A stretch of 64,000 nt of DNA from Paenibacillus sp. 32352 (GCF_002042965.1 NZ_MZNT01000014.1:62001-126000); one strand, 5' to 3'; counted from the first letter of the stretch, positions 45,229-54,647 are shown. Notes: generated by a model not told the origin, from the sequence alone. Translations and numbers: made by a program.

Positions 45229-46311
45229 TTATTGCGTTACTTCTTTATTGAAACGGTCGATCCATTTTTTCAGGTTTTGGTTGACGAACTTCATGTCCAG
45301 CTTGCGAAGCTTGGCCACAACGTCGGCTCCGTAAGTAATGCCTTGAGCTTCTTCAGGCGTCAGGTTCAACGTCGTGTTAACCGGGGAGTCAATATGCGCT
45401 TTCGCAGATTTCTCCTGTGCTTCCTTGCTCAGGTGCCAGTTGATGAAATCCTCGGCCAGCTGCTTGTTCTTGCTTCCTTTAACGACGTTAACGGTATTCA
45501 TAACCGCGTAACCGCCCTCAGCCGGGGTTACGAACTTCACGTCAGGGGAAGCGGCTTTCAAATCCTTCACATACATCTCCATGATCGGTCCTGCTGCAAT
45601 CTCGCCTTGCGCCAGCATGTTAACGTATTCCGAGGTTTGTCCGTAGTATTTAACGACGGATTTGTTCAGCTCCTTCAATTTGGCGAAGGCTTGATCTTCG
45701 TTAAACGCGCTGTTACCGGCTACGATAGAAGCCGCATCCACGATCATCGGGCCGCTGGTGGCCGTAATGTTAGGCATCGTCAGCTTTTTGGCGAGCTCAG
45801 GACTCCACAGGTCTGCCCAGGATTTGATTTCTTTGCCGCCAAGCGCTTTCGGGTTGTAAGCAATGCCCAGCTGGCCGATGGTGTAAGCAGGACCGTAGTC
45901 TTCGCCGAGCGGCGCTTTGGCTACATCATAGATGTCCTTCAGGTTCGTCAGGCGGCTGCGGTCGATCTTCTCGAACAATCCCGCATCAATAGCTTGCTGA
46001 GCATAGTAATCGGATAAGTACATGACATCCACGTTAGAGCTGCCTTGTTTTACTTTGTTCAGGCGGTCCGCGTTGTTGCCGATTTCAAGCACGATTTTGA
46101 CATTATGCGCTTTTTCGAACGGCTCGTAAATTTCTTTACGGAAAAAGTCTTCGGAGAAGCCCCAGGTCGAGATCACCAGCTGTGTCGGCGCTCCTTTGCC
46201 GTCTTTATTATCCGCTGCCGCTCCTCCTTGCTCTTTAGGCGCACCGCATCCGGTCAGTGCCAGTCCCAGAACAGAAAGTGAAAGTATGCCTTGTACCCAT
46301 TTCTTTTGCAT
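45229..46311 (-). CDS. ABC transporter substrate-binding lipoprotein (PotD-like)
   Basis: A 360-residue lipoprotein: signal with lipobox ALTGC, linker, then a family-1-like binding fold (LVISTWGFSEDFFRKEIYEP, KQGSSNVDVMYLSDYYAQQA, EGGYAVMNTVNVVKGSKNK). It is first in the operon and captures the solute outside the membrane. GGAGG precedes the ATG. It was classed as polyamine-type by similarity of the transporter subunits, but the operon partners point to a nucleoside or related purine compound. Confidence 0.92.
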   Translation of the reverse strand: MQKKWVQGILSLSVLGLALTGCGAPKEQGGAAADNKDGKGAPTQLVISTWGFSEDFFRKEIYEPFEKAHNVKIVLEIGNNADRLNKVKQGSSNVDVMYLSDYYAQQAIDAGLFEKIDRSRLTNLKDIYDVAKAPLGEDYGPAYTIGQLGIAYNPKALGGKEIKSWADLWSPELAKKLTMPNITATSGPMIVDAASIVAGNSAFNEDQAFAKLKELNKSVVKYYGQTSEYVNMLAQGEIAAGPIMEMYVKDLKAASPDVKFVTPAEGGYAVMNTVNVVKGSKNKQLAEDFINWHLSKEAQEKSAKAHIDSPVNTTLNLTPEEAQGITYGADVVAKLRKLDMKFVNQNLKKWIDRFNKEVTQ

Positions 46312-46355
46312 CGTCGTTTGACCTCCAAAGGTTAATTAATGGAATTTCGTAAAGA

Positions 46356-46440
46356 ATCGGCTGCATGAAATATTTAGTAGTATTTTGCAAATTCGGCAAT
46401 CTATGCACGTATCCTACTCTCTCTAAATAACGCAGCCGAT
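46356..46440 (-). promoter_or_regulatory. Candidate structured leader RNA or operator of the purine salvage operon
   Basis: On the minus strand a perfect 9-bp pair ATCGGCTGC / GCAGCCGAT closes an 85-nt segment 45 nt upstream of the binding-protein start. Inside, TATTTAG / CTAAATA continues with GTAG / CTAC beyond a 5-nt AGAGA bulge, so an extended helix with asymmetric loop and apical domain is possible. It lacks the conserved core of the purine riboswitch. A promoter-like TTGCCG-17-TAAATA lies inside it, so a repressor site is an alternative reading. Confidence 0.5.
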
Positions 46441-46458
46441 GCCCCCTCTTGCTTATAG

Positions 46459-46510
46459 AAAAAAAGAAAGTGCCCCTGATAGAATAAAAGCTTCTAACAA
46501 GAGCACCTTC
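46459..46510 (-). terminator. Terminator of the DUF2294 gene
   Basis: Minus-strand arms AAgGTGCtC / GgGGCACTT (46467-46510) with inner TAGAA / TTCTA pairs, followed by a T-rich tract. Confidence 0.7.
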
Positions 46511-46598
46511 CATTGTAAACAATGTCCAGCGGATCTGTTTTGTCTTACGCGGGTCCGGTTTCCTCTTCAGATAGATCCGAGGAGAAACGCCGGTCTAT

Positions 46599-46955
46599 TT
46601 ACGTTGTACGGTCGCTATCGACCAAAATGACATTCGTGAAAGCCCACTGTGTCGGCGGGTCATAGTCCCGGAGGACCGCTTCGATGGAAAGCCCCATCTC
46701 CTGCTCAAGTCTTTCACGGATTCGCTTCTTATAGATCGATGACATGTAAAAATCAACCTCGTACTTCAGCGTCGGCGCTTCGCCCTCCAAAGCGGTAGAC
46801 CGCGGTGAGCGGCGGTGCCTGGCTTGAAACGTGATGATGTTCCCCTCAATCGATGCTTTAAGCAAAGTAGTGCCGAATCCGAACAATTCCTTTGACACCT
46901 CGTTATAGATGTGACACAGCTTCTTTTTGAATTCGTTAGAATCGGTTAGGGACAC
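46599..46955 (-). CDS. DUF2294 protein
   Basis: About 118 residues, soluble: FKKKLCHIYNEVSKELFGFG at the N-terminus, then TFQARHRRSPRSTALEGEAP and KRIRERLEQEMGLSIEAVL. This matches the DUF2294 family, common in Bacillota and of unknown function. I place the GTG start at 46955, after AAGGTGA; the frame is open to a GTG at 46964 without an upstream site. It lies between the two-component genes and the ABC operon, with its own terminator. Confidence 0.82.
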   Translation of the reverse strand: MSLTDSNEFKKKLCHIYNEVSKELFGFGTTLLKASIEGNIITFQARHRRSPRSTALEGEAPTLKYEVDFYMSSIYKKRIRERLEQEMGLSIEAVLRDYDPPTQWAFTNVILVDSDRTT

Positions 46956-47124
46956 AAGGTTCACCTTCTAAAACTGTCATCGGATTCGAATCTATGTTAA
47001 TAATACTGAATTCACGCCATTTTTTCAAGCAATCGTTCGGATTTCTTTCTATAAAAAGACTTCCAGTCCTAATTTTTAACAAAAATCAGGGAATTTTCCG
47101 AATGAAAAACAAATACTCATTAGG

Positions 47125-47898
47125 TCAGGCTTCAAGCTCCGGGCCGCTCAAGCCTTTTCCCGGCTCTCTGCGGTACTCCGAGGGCGTGCAGCCGTTCCAT
47201 TTCTTGAACGTGTTGCTGAAATACGCAACATCCGAATAGCCGACCCGGTCGGCAATTTCACTGATCCGGAGCGAGGTGGCGCTCAGCAGCCGCTTGGCCT
47301 CCTCCATCCGCATCTCCGCCACATAATCGATGAAATTACGGTTTAGCTGCTGCTTGAACAGCTGGCTCAAATAGCTCGGATTCAGATGGACAAGAGCTGC
47401 GGCCTTGGTTAGCGTAATGTCCCCCGATAAATGCGCGCGAATATAGTCCTGCACCTGCCCGATCGGCGATTGCTCCAGTGGTTTAGAAAGAGAGGCTGGC
47501 CTGCGGGCCGCTTCCTCAGAAGGCGGACGGTATTGATTCATCCATTTGGTTAAGCACGCCCGCATCTCCTCAAGCTCCACCGGCTTCAATAAATAATCGA
47601 ACACTCCCGAACGAAGTGCCTGCTGCACATATTGGAAGTCATCGTAGCCGCTTATTACGATAATAGACTGGGTACGGTCGTTAAGCCGCAGCTCCTGAAC
47701 GAAACGAAGACCTTCCATCACAGGCATCTTGACGTCCGTCAGGATAAGGTCCGCTTCGCCGCACTTAAGCCAGTCCAGCGCCTCCAGCCCGTCCGAAGCC
47801 TCGTGAACGACATGAAAGGGCAGGCCCGTTTTTTCAATCACTTTCTTCAGTGAGATGCGCACCCACCGTTCGTCATCAATCAGCAGCACGCGGTACAC
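47125..47898 (-). CDS. YesN-type response regulator (receiver plus AraC domain)
   Basis: About 257 residues: receiver domain with IDDE, phospho-acceptor Asp in LILTDVKMPVMEGL and Lys in LLKPVELEE, then an AraC-type helix-turn-helix (ITLTKAAALVHLNPSYLSQL, ISEIADRVGYSDVAYFSNTF). I place the start at GTG 47898, 11 nt after AAAAGGAGG and directly at the receiver's first strand. The frame is open to 48021, overlapping the kinase stop. It is paired with the upstream YesM-type kinase. Confidence 0.92.
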   Translation of the reverse strand: MYRVLLIDDERWVRISLKKVIEKTGLPFHVVHEASDGLEALDWLKCGEADLILTDVKMPVMEGLRFVQELRLNDRTQSIIVISGYDDFQYVQQALRSGVFDYLLKPVELEEMRACLTKWMNQYRPPSEEAARRPASLSKPLEQSPIGQVQDYIRAHLSGDITLTKAAALVHLNPSYLSQLFKQQLNRNFIDYVAEMRMEEAKRLLSATSLRISEIADRVGYSDVAYFSNTFKKWNGCTPSEYRREPGKGLSGPELEA

Positions 47899-47986
47899 CG
47901 ATGCTCCAGCCTCCTTTTCCGTGCTTTTGGGGTGGACGGTCCGTTCTAAGGATTGCGGCGGTAAGCCTGCCGCTCCCATAGCTCCA

Positions 47987-49828
47987 TTATGCTTCCTCAA
48001 GAAGCTCCTTCCTCTCCTCATAAGGAAGCCGGATCCGGACCACGGTTCCGTGACCGCTTACGCTCTGCAGCGATACTCCGAACTCCGGACCGTACAAATA
48101 GGCGATCCGCCGGTGCACATTGGCAATGCCGATATGCGCTCCCCCGGCGAGCACATCCTTTCCCTCCAGGTCGCGGTGGATGCGCCGGAGTTGCTGCTCC
48201 GACATGCCAATGCCGGTATCGAGGATGACTACGCAGAAGGAATGCCCGGAATCCCGCTCCGCGGTAATTCGGATATGCATCAGCCCGACACCCGGCTCGA
48301 TGCCGTGAATCATACTGTTCTCGACGATAGGCTGCAGCGAGAATTTCGCAATCTGCTGCTCTAATGCCCACGGCGGGACATCAAGCTCATATTCGAGACG
48401 ATCCTCGAACCGGTATTTCTGGATCCGAAGGTACACCTCACAGAAGCTCAGTTCTTCCTGCAGCATAACCGTCGGGGAGGTGCTCTTCAGATTGTAGCGC
48501 AGCAGCTTGGCCAGGGAAGCTGACATGGAGGCGATATCGTCCATATCCTGCTCGAGCGCCATACCGCGCAGCGTTTCCAGCGAATTATACAGAAAATGCG
48601 GATTCATCTGCGACTGCAGCACCTTCAGCTCCGTTTCCTTCTGACGCAAGGAGGCCTCCGTCTCGCGCAGGCGGGTGAAATAAATTTCCTCCAGCAGCCC
48701 CTCGAGCTTCTCGACCATTTTGTTGAACCCGTGCGTTAACAAGCCGATTTCATCCAATGAGCGGACCTCCAGCTTACCGGAGAAGTCCCCGACCTCCACC
48801 TTCTTCATAAACCGCTGCAGCCGGCGGATCGGATTTACCAGGCTTGCCGCGAAACCGATTCCCAGCAAGTACGCAGCGGCAAGCGAGCCAAGCAGCGTCC
48901 AGAGGATCGTCCGTCCGATATAGGCAGTCCCGTTCGTCAGCTCCGCATAAGGAATGGAGGTCACCAGCCGCCAGCCCAAATAATGCGATAAGCTGAACGT
49001 CAGAAAATTGCGCGGCTTGTCCCCATCCGTCATCGAGCCGCTCTCTTGGGTAAGCATCATCTCAAAGCTCTTGCCGTTGGCGGGCTTTCCGACCTGCTGC
49101 AAGTCGGGATGGTACACATAGTGATTCTGGGCATCGATGATGTAGAGGAAGCCGGTTCGACCGATTGCCACCTTCTCGGCTATCTCCTGGATCCGCTTAA
49201 AATTGACGTCCATGATCATGATCCCGATCGGCTCAAGCGTATTCGGACTGATCAAACGCCGTACAATGGAGATCACCTGCTCCTGATGATCCCGTCCTCG
49301 AACTACGCGGCTTATCAGCTTGGGCGAGCTGTCCTCCGGTATCGTTGCATACCAGTATTCCTGCCGCAGCTGCTTGGCCGAGTAAGGGCTATCGTAATCT
49401 ATAGCGTCAATGACCTGTTCATCGTGAACGATGACCGTGATGTTGCTGATGTCCGACCGGGAATAGGCGGCATTTTTCAATACCTGTTCGATGTCCGTCT
49501 GAATCCCGCTCTGCTTCATCTCCTCCATCGTCCGCATCTTCAGGAAGCGGTTCATATCGGGATGGTTAATGATGCGAAGCGTATCGATCTCGAAATCCTG
49601 CACGTAATACTCGACATGAGCCTTCACCTGCTCAATGATTTGCCAGCTGTACTGCCCCGCCTCCTGCTCGAGCACCTCGGACGACCTTTGGTACGATATC
49701 GTTCCGACAAGAAGCAGCGGGAATACGACGATCAATGCCGAGTAAAACAACATTTTGACCGTAAGCGTCCGATTGCGAAGCAGCACAACCCGCTGGAACG
49801 CGCCGGCGGCCTTGCTCCATATCTTCAC
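47987..49828 (-). CDS. YesM-type sensor histidine kinase
   Basis: A 613-residue kinase: helix 1 (about 25-45), a large extracytoplasmic dCache-like sensor (about 45-300), helix 2 (about 305-328), HAMP, then the His_kinase domain with QMNPHFLYNSLETLRGMA (phospho-acceptor His) and an HATPase domain (QPIVENSMIHGI, DTGIGMSEQQLR). YesM/YesN pairs normally respond to an extracellular nutrient and switch on a nearby ABC transporter. The purine-type ABC operon 1.7 kb downstream is the nearest candidate (inference). Confidence 0.95.
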   Translation of the reverse strand: MKIWSKAAGAFQRVVLLRNRTLTVKMLFYSALIVVFPLLLVGTISYQRSSEVLEQEAGQYSWQIIEQVKAHVEYYVQDFEIDTLRIINHPDMNRFLKMRTMEEMKQSGIQTDIEQVLKNAAYSRSDISNITVIVHDEQVIDAIDYDSPYSAKQLRQEYWYATIPEDSSPKLISRVVRGRDHQEQVISIVRRLISPNTLEPIGIMIMDVNFKRIQEIAEKVAIGRTGFLYIIDAQNHYVYHPDLQQVGKPANGKSFEMMLTQESGSMTDGDKPRNFLTFSLSHYLGWRLVTSIPYAELTNGTAYIGRTILWTLLGSLAAAYLLGIGFAASLVNPIRRLQRFMKKVEVGDFSGKLEVRSLDEIGLLTHGFNKMVEKLEGLLEEIYFTRLRETEASLRQKETELKVLQSQMNPHFLYNSLETLRGMALEQDMDDIASMSASLAKLLRYNLKSTSPTVMLQEELSFCEVYLRIQKYRFEDRLEYELDVPPWALEQQIAKFSLQPIVENSMIHGIEPGVGLMHIRITAERDSGHSFCVVILDTGIGMSEQQLRRIHRDLEGKDVLAGGAHIGIANVHRRIAYLYGPEFGVSLQSVSGHGTVVRIRLPYEERKELLEEA

Positions 49829-49846
49829 GGGTGGATCACCCCTTGG

Positions 49847-50299
49847 TTACAGCTCCTGCTTCAGCCGGATCATGTCTCTGCACTGCAGTCCGTTTTCGTA
49901 AATCGGCTCCTCATAATTCCGCACAAAATAGTCCATGTCCACACCGTGAATCCGGAAGCCGCATCTTTGGTACAAATGCAGCTGCCCGACGCTCGAGTTT
50001 CCCGTTCCTATTTCTATCGTATGGCAGCCCTGCTCTTTGGCCGCCTGGATGGCGTGCGTAAGCAGTCTTTTCCCCAAGCCCTGCCCCTGCATGTTCTCCA
50101 GTACCGCTATGTTCATAATTTCGACCGTTAACGGTCTTGTGGGCAGAAGCGCTACGACCCCTGCAATCACGCCTTCATGCTCCATTACATAGCAGCGGCA
50201 CCGGTCTATATAGGTCCGAATGACCGGCTCCTCGGGATCCGCCAGCAGCAGCAGGTCCATCGGATACGGTTCGCCCGGCTTTAACTCTCTGATTATCAT
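49847..50299 (-). CDS. GNAT-family N-acetyltransferase
   Basis: A 150-residue GNAT protein with the acetyl-CoA loop QGQGLGKRLLTHAIQAAKEQG and a downstream GNSSVGQLHLYQRCGFRIHG segment. Substrate unknown. The start at 50299 follows GGGGGA; the frame is open to 50341. It lies 46 bp downstream of the DJ-1/PfpI gene and is probably co-transcribed with it. Confidence 0.9.
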   Translation of the reverse strand: MIIRELKPGEPYPMDLLLLADPEEPVIRTYIDRCRCYVMEHEGVIAGVVALLPTRPLTVEIMNIAVLENMQGQGLGKRLLTHAIQAAKEQGCHTIEIGTGNSSVGQLHLYQRCGFRIHGVDMDYFVRNYEEPIYENGLQCRDMIRLKQEL

Positions 50300-50345
50300 A
50301 CTAATCCCCCATTTCGAGATTCGGAGATGGCTGCGGTTCAACTCT

Positions 50346-50918
50346 TCAGCGGTTCATAATGTCCCGGAACAGCTGATCCCGCTCCTCTCTCCGCCCTTCG
50401 TACAATTGTAAATAGTCAAACAGCTCGAAGGAAAAATCGACAAATGCGCGCCCCTTCGCCGTTATCACATGTCCGTCTCTTACTACTCTCTGCTCCACAT
50501 AGCGCTCCCGCGGAAACGGGTCCTCTAAGTCCAATTGCCGGATCCGGTCAACCGAGCAGGAGGTTGTATACTTCCTGTGAGCCAGAATGCCCGCTCTGCC
50601 CAAATATTGCGGGCCGTTGCAGATTGCGGCCAGAAGCTTCTCCTCCCTGTCCAGCTTCCTGATCAGCTCCGTCAGCTCCTGCCGCTGCTCCCGTATAGGT
50701 CCGCCGGGAATGATGAGCCCCTCTACGTCCTGCAGCTCCATCGCCTCGGCAAGAGTGGCATTCGGCTTGTACGTCAAGCCGGATTCGCTGATCACCGGCT
50801 GATGATCGTATCCGACACACAGCACTTCTTTCTTGCCTGCGTTTTTGATTTTGTGAAAAGCCAGCGTAATTTCAAAATCCGCAAAATCCTCGGATATAAA
50901 GCATAGGATTCTCCCCAT
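50346..50918 (-). CDS. DJ-1/PfpI-family protein
   Basis: A 190-residue protein with the class I glutamine amidotransferase-like fold: ILCFISEDFADFE at the start (conserved Glu of the family), EGLIIPGGP, and the nucleophile elbow LLAAICNGPQYL with Cys; Asn replaces the usual His after it. Members include proteases, chaperones and deglycase-like proteins, so activity is uncertain. GGGAGG precedes the ATG at 50918; the frame is open to 50963. Confidence 0.88.
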   Translation of the reverse strand: MGRILCFISEDFADFEITLAFHKIKNAGKKEVLCVGYDHQPVISESGLTYKPNATLAEAMELQDVEGLIIPGGPIREQRQELTELIRKLDREEKLLAAICNGPQYLGRAGILAHRKYTTSCSVDRIRQLDLEDPFPRERYVEQRVVRDGHVITAKGRAFVDFSFELFDYLQLYEGRREERDQLFRDIMNR

Positions 50919-51063
50919 GACACTCCCTCCCGTCGTATGCTTTTGGATGTTCAGCCTGTCCAATTTATTTTACTAAAAAAGTATTTTCCAAAAAAATGAA
51001 GGGGCGTTTCTTTCCCCATCGTCTTGTATAGCATAAAAACTAAAGTAGAGGAGTGAGCCTTCT

Positions 51064-51711
51064 ATGCTCAAAACCATCTCGGTACGGTTTGTCGTTTCCT
51101 TGTTAGCCTTGATTCTGCTTGCCTACGTTATTATGCAGTACGGATTATCAGACCCCCATAAGGCGGGTCTGATCGTTCAAAAGCTGCAAAAGCCGGACTT
51201 TCACTATGCGCCCTGGATTTATGTACTGTATTTGCACATCATCACTGCCTGTCTGGCTGTCGCCATCGGACCGTTTCAGCTGTTCATCCGGCCGAAAAGA
51301 AAAGGAATTCGGATCCACCGCATCCTAGGCTATACCTATGTGCTCTCCATCACGGCGAGCGGACTGATCAGCATTTATTTATCCATCTTCGCTACCGGAG
51401 GGTGGATGGCCGGGCTGGGCTTTTTTACCCTGGATGTTCTATGGGTGCTAACAACCTGGATATCCGTCAAAAAGGCCGTAAGCAAACAATTTCAGGCCCA
51501 CAAGGAATGGATGCTGCGCAGCTATACTCTTACCTTGGCTGCCGTTACGTTTCGCGTCTGGCTGCTAGCGCTGACCCCGCTGTTCAGCGGTCCGATGGAG
51601 CCTCCCTATCGGCTGTCCGCTTGGCTGTGCTGGATCGGGAATCTGGTGTTTATCGAGATATTCATCCGGCTGTCCCGCAGGAAATCCGTGCGCACCACAC
51701 TAACCGCTTGA
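51064..51711 (+). CDS. DUF2306 membrane protein
   Basis: A 215-residue protein with about six hydrophobic helices and the DUF2306 features GPFQLF-R-RKGIRIHRILGYTYV and FQAHKEWMLRSYTLTLAAVT. Function unknown. AGGAGTGAG precedes the ATG. Convergent with the YdeI gene, with a single base between the stop codons. Confidence 0.88.
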   Translation: MLKTISVRFVVSLLALILLAYVIMQYGLSDPHKAGLIVQKLQKPDFHYAPWIYVLYLHIITACLAVAIGPFQLFIRPKRKGIRIHRILGYTYVLSITASGLISIYLSIFATGGWMAGLGFFTLDVLWVLTTWISVKKAVSKQFQAHKEWMLRSYTLTLAAVTFRVWLLALTPLFSGPMEPPYRLSAWLCWIGNLVFIEIFIRLSRRKSVRTTLTA

Positions 51712-51712
51712 T

Positions 51713-52300
51713 CTATTTAGATGGGCTCTTCCATCTATGATGACGGATGACCTCTCCCTGCTCGGAATCGTTGATCAGTTCATGAAGCCGTTTTAACCGG
51801 GTTTCCTCTTTCTTGGCGCTGACAACCCAATGAACGGCTGTCTTTTGGTAGGACGGGGACTGCGCCTGAAAGTAGTCCCATGCCTTCTTATTGGCACGAA
51901 ACAAGGCCTCGTAAGCTTCTCCAAGCTCCGCGTCCTTCTCCTGCTCGTAAGCGTAGACAGCCGTTTGCTCCTCCTTCCGTTCGGCAAAGGCGCGAAGCCC
52001 CTCCGGGCGCATTTTCCCAAGCTTCGTCAGCTCCTCCACCTTCTGAACGTTCACAGCACTCCAAATGCTCCCGCGTTTGCGGGGAGTGAACCGGATCGTA
52101 TAGCTGACGTCGTCAATACCTTTGCGGACGCCGTCGATCCACCCGAAGCACAGCGCCTCATCTACCGACTCCGGCCACGTCATGCTCGGCTTGCCGGAGC
52201 CTTTTTTATAGAAGCCGACCTGCAAGGATTGAGCCTTATCATGATTCTCTTCAAGCCAGGCACGAAACTCGGCCGGAGAGGCAAAAAAAACAGGTTCCAT
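51713..52300 (-). CDS. YdeI/OmpD-associated family protein
   Basis: About 195 residues: PVFFASPAEFRAWLEENHD at the start, then SVDEALCFGWIDGVRKGIDD, the RFTPRKRGSIWSAVN stretch and AKKEETRLKRL near the C-terminus. This matches the YdeI/OmpD-associated family (sometimes called bacteriocin-protection proteins), function unclear. AAGGAGG lies upstream of the ATG at 52300; the frame is open to 52369. Confidence 0.9.
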   Translation of the reverse strand: MEPVFFASPAEFRAWLEENHDKAQSLQVGFYKKGSGKPSMTWPESVDEALCFGWIDGVRKGIDDVSYTIRFTPRKRGSIWSAVNVQKVEELTKLGKMRPEGLRAFAERKEEQTAVYAYEQEKDAELGEAYEALFRANKKAWDYFQAQSPSYQKTAVHWVVSAKKEETRLKRLHELINDSEQGEVIRHHRWKSPSK

Positions 52301-52460
52301 CGTTATCCCTCCTTTAGGGCAGAAAAACGCACCGATACTGTTCTTTATTCCCTTCCATGTCCTGCACATCTATAGTATTAATTCCATTAAAGGGCTTCAT
52401 TTTCCTGTCGCTTATTCATGATATATTATATAGAAAACCCTGTTCAGGAGGAAGCCGCCC

Positions 52461-53273
52461 ATGCGATACCCTGTTTTAACCGAAACGCTTGCCCTGCGTC
52501 TTCAGCAGGCTGAAACCGACTTTTTCAGTTCAAGAATCCGCTCGATCGGGGAACGTCCCGGAAATCCCGAGGGCGTCGACGTTCGCAGCTTCGGCAGCAC
52601 GACCGCCTATTATATCCGAACGATGCCTTGGGGTGTATTTAACAGCGTAAAAGGTTTATCTGACAAAGATACGGACAAGGTCGGGGACATCGCCGCCTTT
52701 TATAGGGAAAGAGACAGAAAGCCGCTGGTCGATATCTCCCCTGCCGGCTCGAGTCCTGGACTGTTCCAGGCCCTGACGGACCATGGAATGATTCAGCAGG
52801 GGTTTCATTCCGTTCTTTACGGACTGCCGCTGCGGGAGCTGCCTGCGCTTCCGGATACGGTAGACATTGTTGAGGTTACCGACCACGGCCTATTTGACCA
52901 ATACGCCGAGGTGCATTGTACAGCGTCCGGCATGTCTATTGAACACAAGCATCATTTCATCCATAATAACATCGGCTTGCTGCACAGGCCCGGATGGAGA
53001 TTGTTTCTCGCAAGTGTAGAAGGGAAACCGGCAGCCGTAGCCGCCATGTATAGCAGCGGTGGGATCGCTTCGTGCGCTCTGGCAGCTACCCTCCCTGCAT
53101 ACAGAAGGAGAGGATTGCAGACGGCCCTTTTGCAGCGCCGCATGCATAAAGCTTATAAGGAGGACTGCGAGCTTGTCACCGCTCAAGCCGGCTTTGCCAG
53201 CACCAGCCAGAACAATATGATGCAAGTTGGTTTGCATCTGGCTTGGACGCGGGCTGTCTGGACTTTGGCTTAG
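52461..53273 (+). CDS. GNAT-family N-acetyltransferase, two-lobed
   Basis: A 270-residue protein whose C-terminal half is a GNAT domain (VAAMYSSGGIASCALAATLP, then AYRRRGLQTALLQRRMHKAY) ending in ASTSQNNMMQVGLHLAW. The N-terminal half looks like a diverged second lobe. Substrate unknown. AGGAGG precedes the ATG. Monocistronic. Confidence 0.88.
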   Translation: MRYPVLTETLALRLQQAETDFFSSRIRSIGERPGNPEGVDVRSFGSTTAYYIRTMPWGVFNSVKGLSDKDTDKVGDIAAFYRERDRKPLVDISPAGSSPGLFQALTDHGMIQQGFHSVLYGLPLRELPALPDTVDIVEVTDHGLFDQYAEVHCTASGMSIEHKHHFIHNNIGLLHRPGWRLFLASVEGKPAAVAAMYSSGGIASCALAATLPAYRRRGLQTALLQRRMHKAYKEDCELVTAQAGFASTSQNNMMQVGLHLAWTRAVWTLA

Positions 53274-53463
53274 CGAGCCTGATTGGCGATCATCATTATG
53301 AATACAATGAACCTGTAAATTCCTGAAGCTTCTGACTTGCATGGTATCATCCAACTATTATCCTCCTTTCATTGTGGCATGCAGCTCTATTGTTTATGCT
53401 GGATCTAAAAGGCTATAAGAATGCCCGTGAACTTAGCAGTCCATTCAAGGAGGTCACTGAAGG

Positions 53464-54438
53464 ATGAGGATCACCAAACGAAAAGTCCTTGTCATCATAC
53501 TAATAGCGGCAGCGATCGTCTATATCACGAACAGCTCGCGTCTGGCTCCCTCAAGAGACGGGGCCCCGCTGCTGCTGGCGCACCGCGGACTCGCCCAAAC
53601 CTTCCATATGGAGGGTATTACCAATGATACCTGTACGGCGGAACGAATCTATGCACCGGAGCACCCTTATTTGGAAAATACGATAGCCTCCATGAACGCA
53701 GCCTTTAGAGAGGGAGCCGATATCGTAGAGTTTGATGTGCAGCCTACCAAGGACGGACGATTCGTCGTATTTCACGACTGGACGCTGGATTGCCGGACGA
53801 ACGGTACCGGGGTGACCAGAGATCATACGGCTGCCGAGCTCCAAGCCCTGGATATCGGATACGGCTATACAGCTGACGGGGGACAAACCTATCCTTTTCG
53901 CGGAAAAGGCATCGGGCTGATGCCGACCCTCGACGAGGTGCTCTCTACCTTTCCCGACCGCTCCTTTCTGATTCATGTGAAGAGCAATGATCCTGATGAA
54001 GGGGCTCAGCTTGCCCAATATCTTAAAACGTTACCGGCCAACCGGCTTGAGCAGCTGACCGTATACGGAGGTGATCAGCCGGTCGCCGCGGTGAAGGAGC
54101 TGCTGCCGGGCCTGCGAACGATGTCCAAGGCTTCGCTCATCCGTTCCTTGCTTACATATGAAGCGCTGGGCTGGACCGGCTTTATTCCTTCCTCCATAGA
54201 GCACACTCAAATTCATATACCGGAGAAATATGCCCCTTACTTGTGGGGATGGCCGAATCGTTTTCTGGAGCGTATGGAGAAGGCCGATACCCGAGTCATC
54301 GTGGTCGGAGGAGACGGCTCGGAGTTTTCCCATGGATTCGATACGCCGGAGGACGTAGAGCGTCTGCCGCGCGGCTACACAGGAGGCATCTGGACCAATC
54401 GCATCGACCTGATCGCACCTATGTACAGAGGCAAATGA
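53464..54438 (+). CDS. Membrane-anchored glycerophosphodiester phosphodiesterase
   Basis: A 324-residue protein: N-terminal signal anchor (about 7-23), then a GDPD barrel with LLLAHRGLAQ (catalytic His), ENTIASMNAAFREGADIVEF, DVQPTKDGRFVVFHDWTLD and a LIHVKSN strand. About 30 residues lie between HRG and ENT, longer than in the minimal family. It hydrolyses glycerophosphodiesters outside the membrane. AGGAGG precedes the ATG. The following 200 bp hold no gene. Confidence 0.92.
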   Translation: MRITKRKVLVIILIAAAIVYITNSSRLAPSRDGAPLLLAHRGLAQTFHMEGITNDTCTAERIYAPEHPYLENTIASMNAAFREGADIVEFDVQPTKDGRFVVFHDWTLDCRTNGTGVTRDHTAAELQALDIGYGYTADGGQTYPFRGKGIGLMPTLDEVLSTFPDRSFLIHVKSNDPDEGAQLAQYLKTLPANRLEQLTVYGGDQPVAAVKELLPGLRTMSKASLIRSLLTYEALGWTGFIPSSIEHTQIHIPEKYAPYLWGWPNRFLERMEKADTRVIVVGGDGSEFSHGFDTPEDVERLPRGYTGGIWTNRIDLIAPMYRGK

Positions 54439-54647
54439 ACGGGAACCATCGTCGTTCCTGGTGATCCGTCTTCGCTTGAGCCGTACAAGGGCTTTCTGCA
54501 CGGAGAACCGCTGGCATAAAGGGCGACAGAAGTCCCTGCTTCCTTGTCCCGCCCAAAATGAGACGATCGTCCCTTGTCCCCCATCCCCCATTTGGTAAAT
54601 AATGGACTAAATCATTAAACATGATTCAGCAAAGGGGGAGACTAGCA

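Noticed and set aside
46312..46440. Purine (xpt/add-type) riboswitch in front of the nucleoside operon
   Set aside because: The conserved junction sequences of that class, including the TTTCTACC-like J2/3 region, are absent; only the general idea of a stem-closed leader fits.
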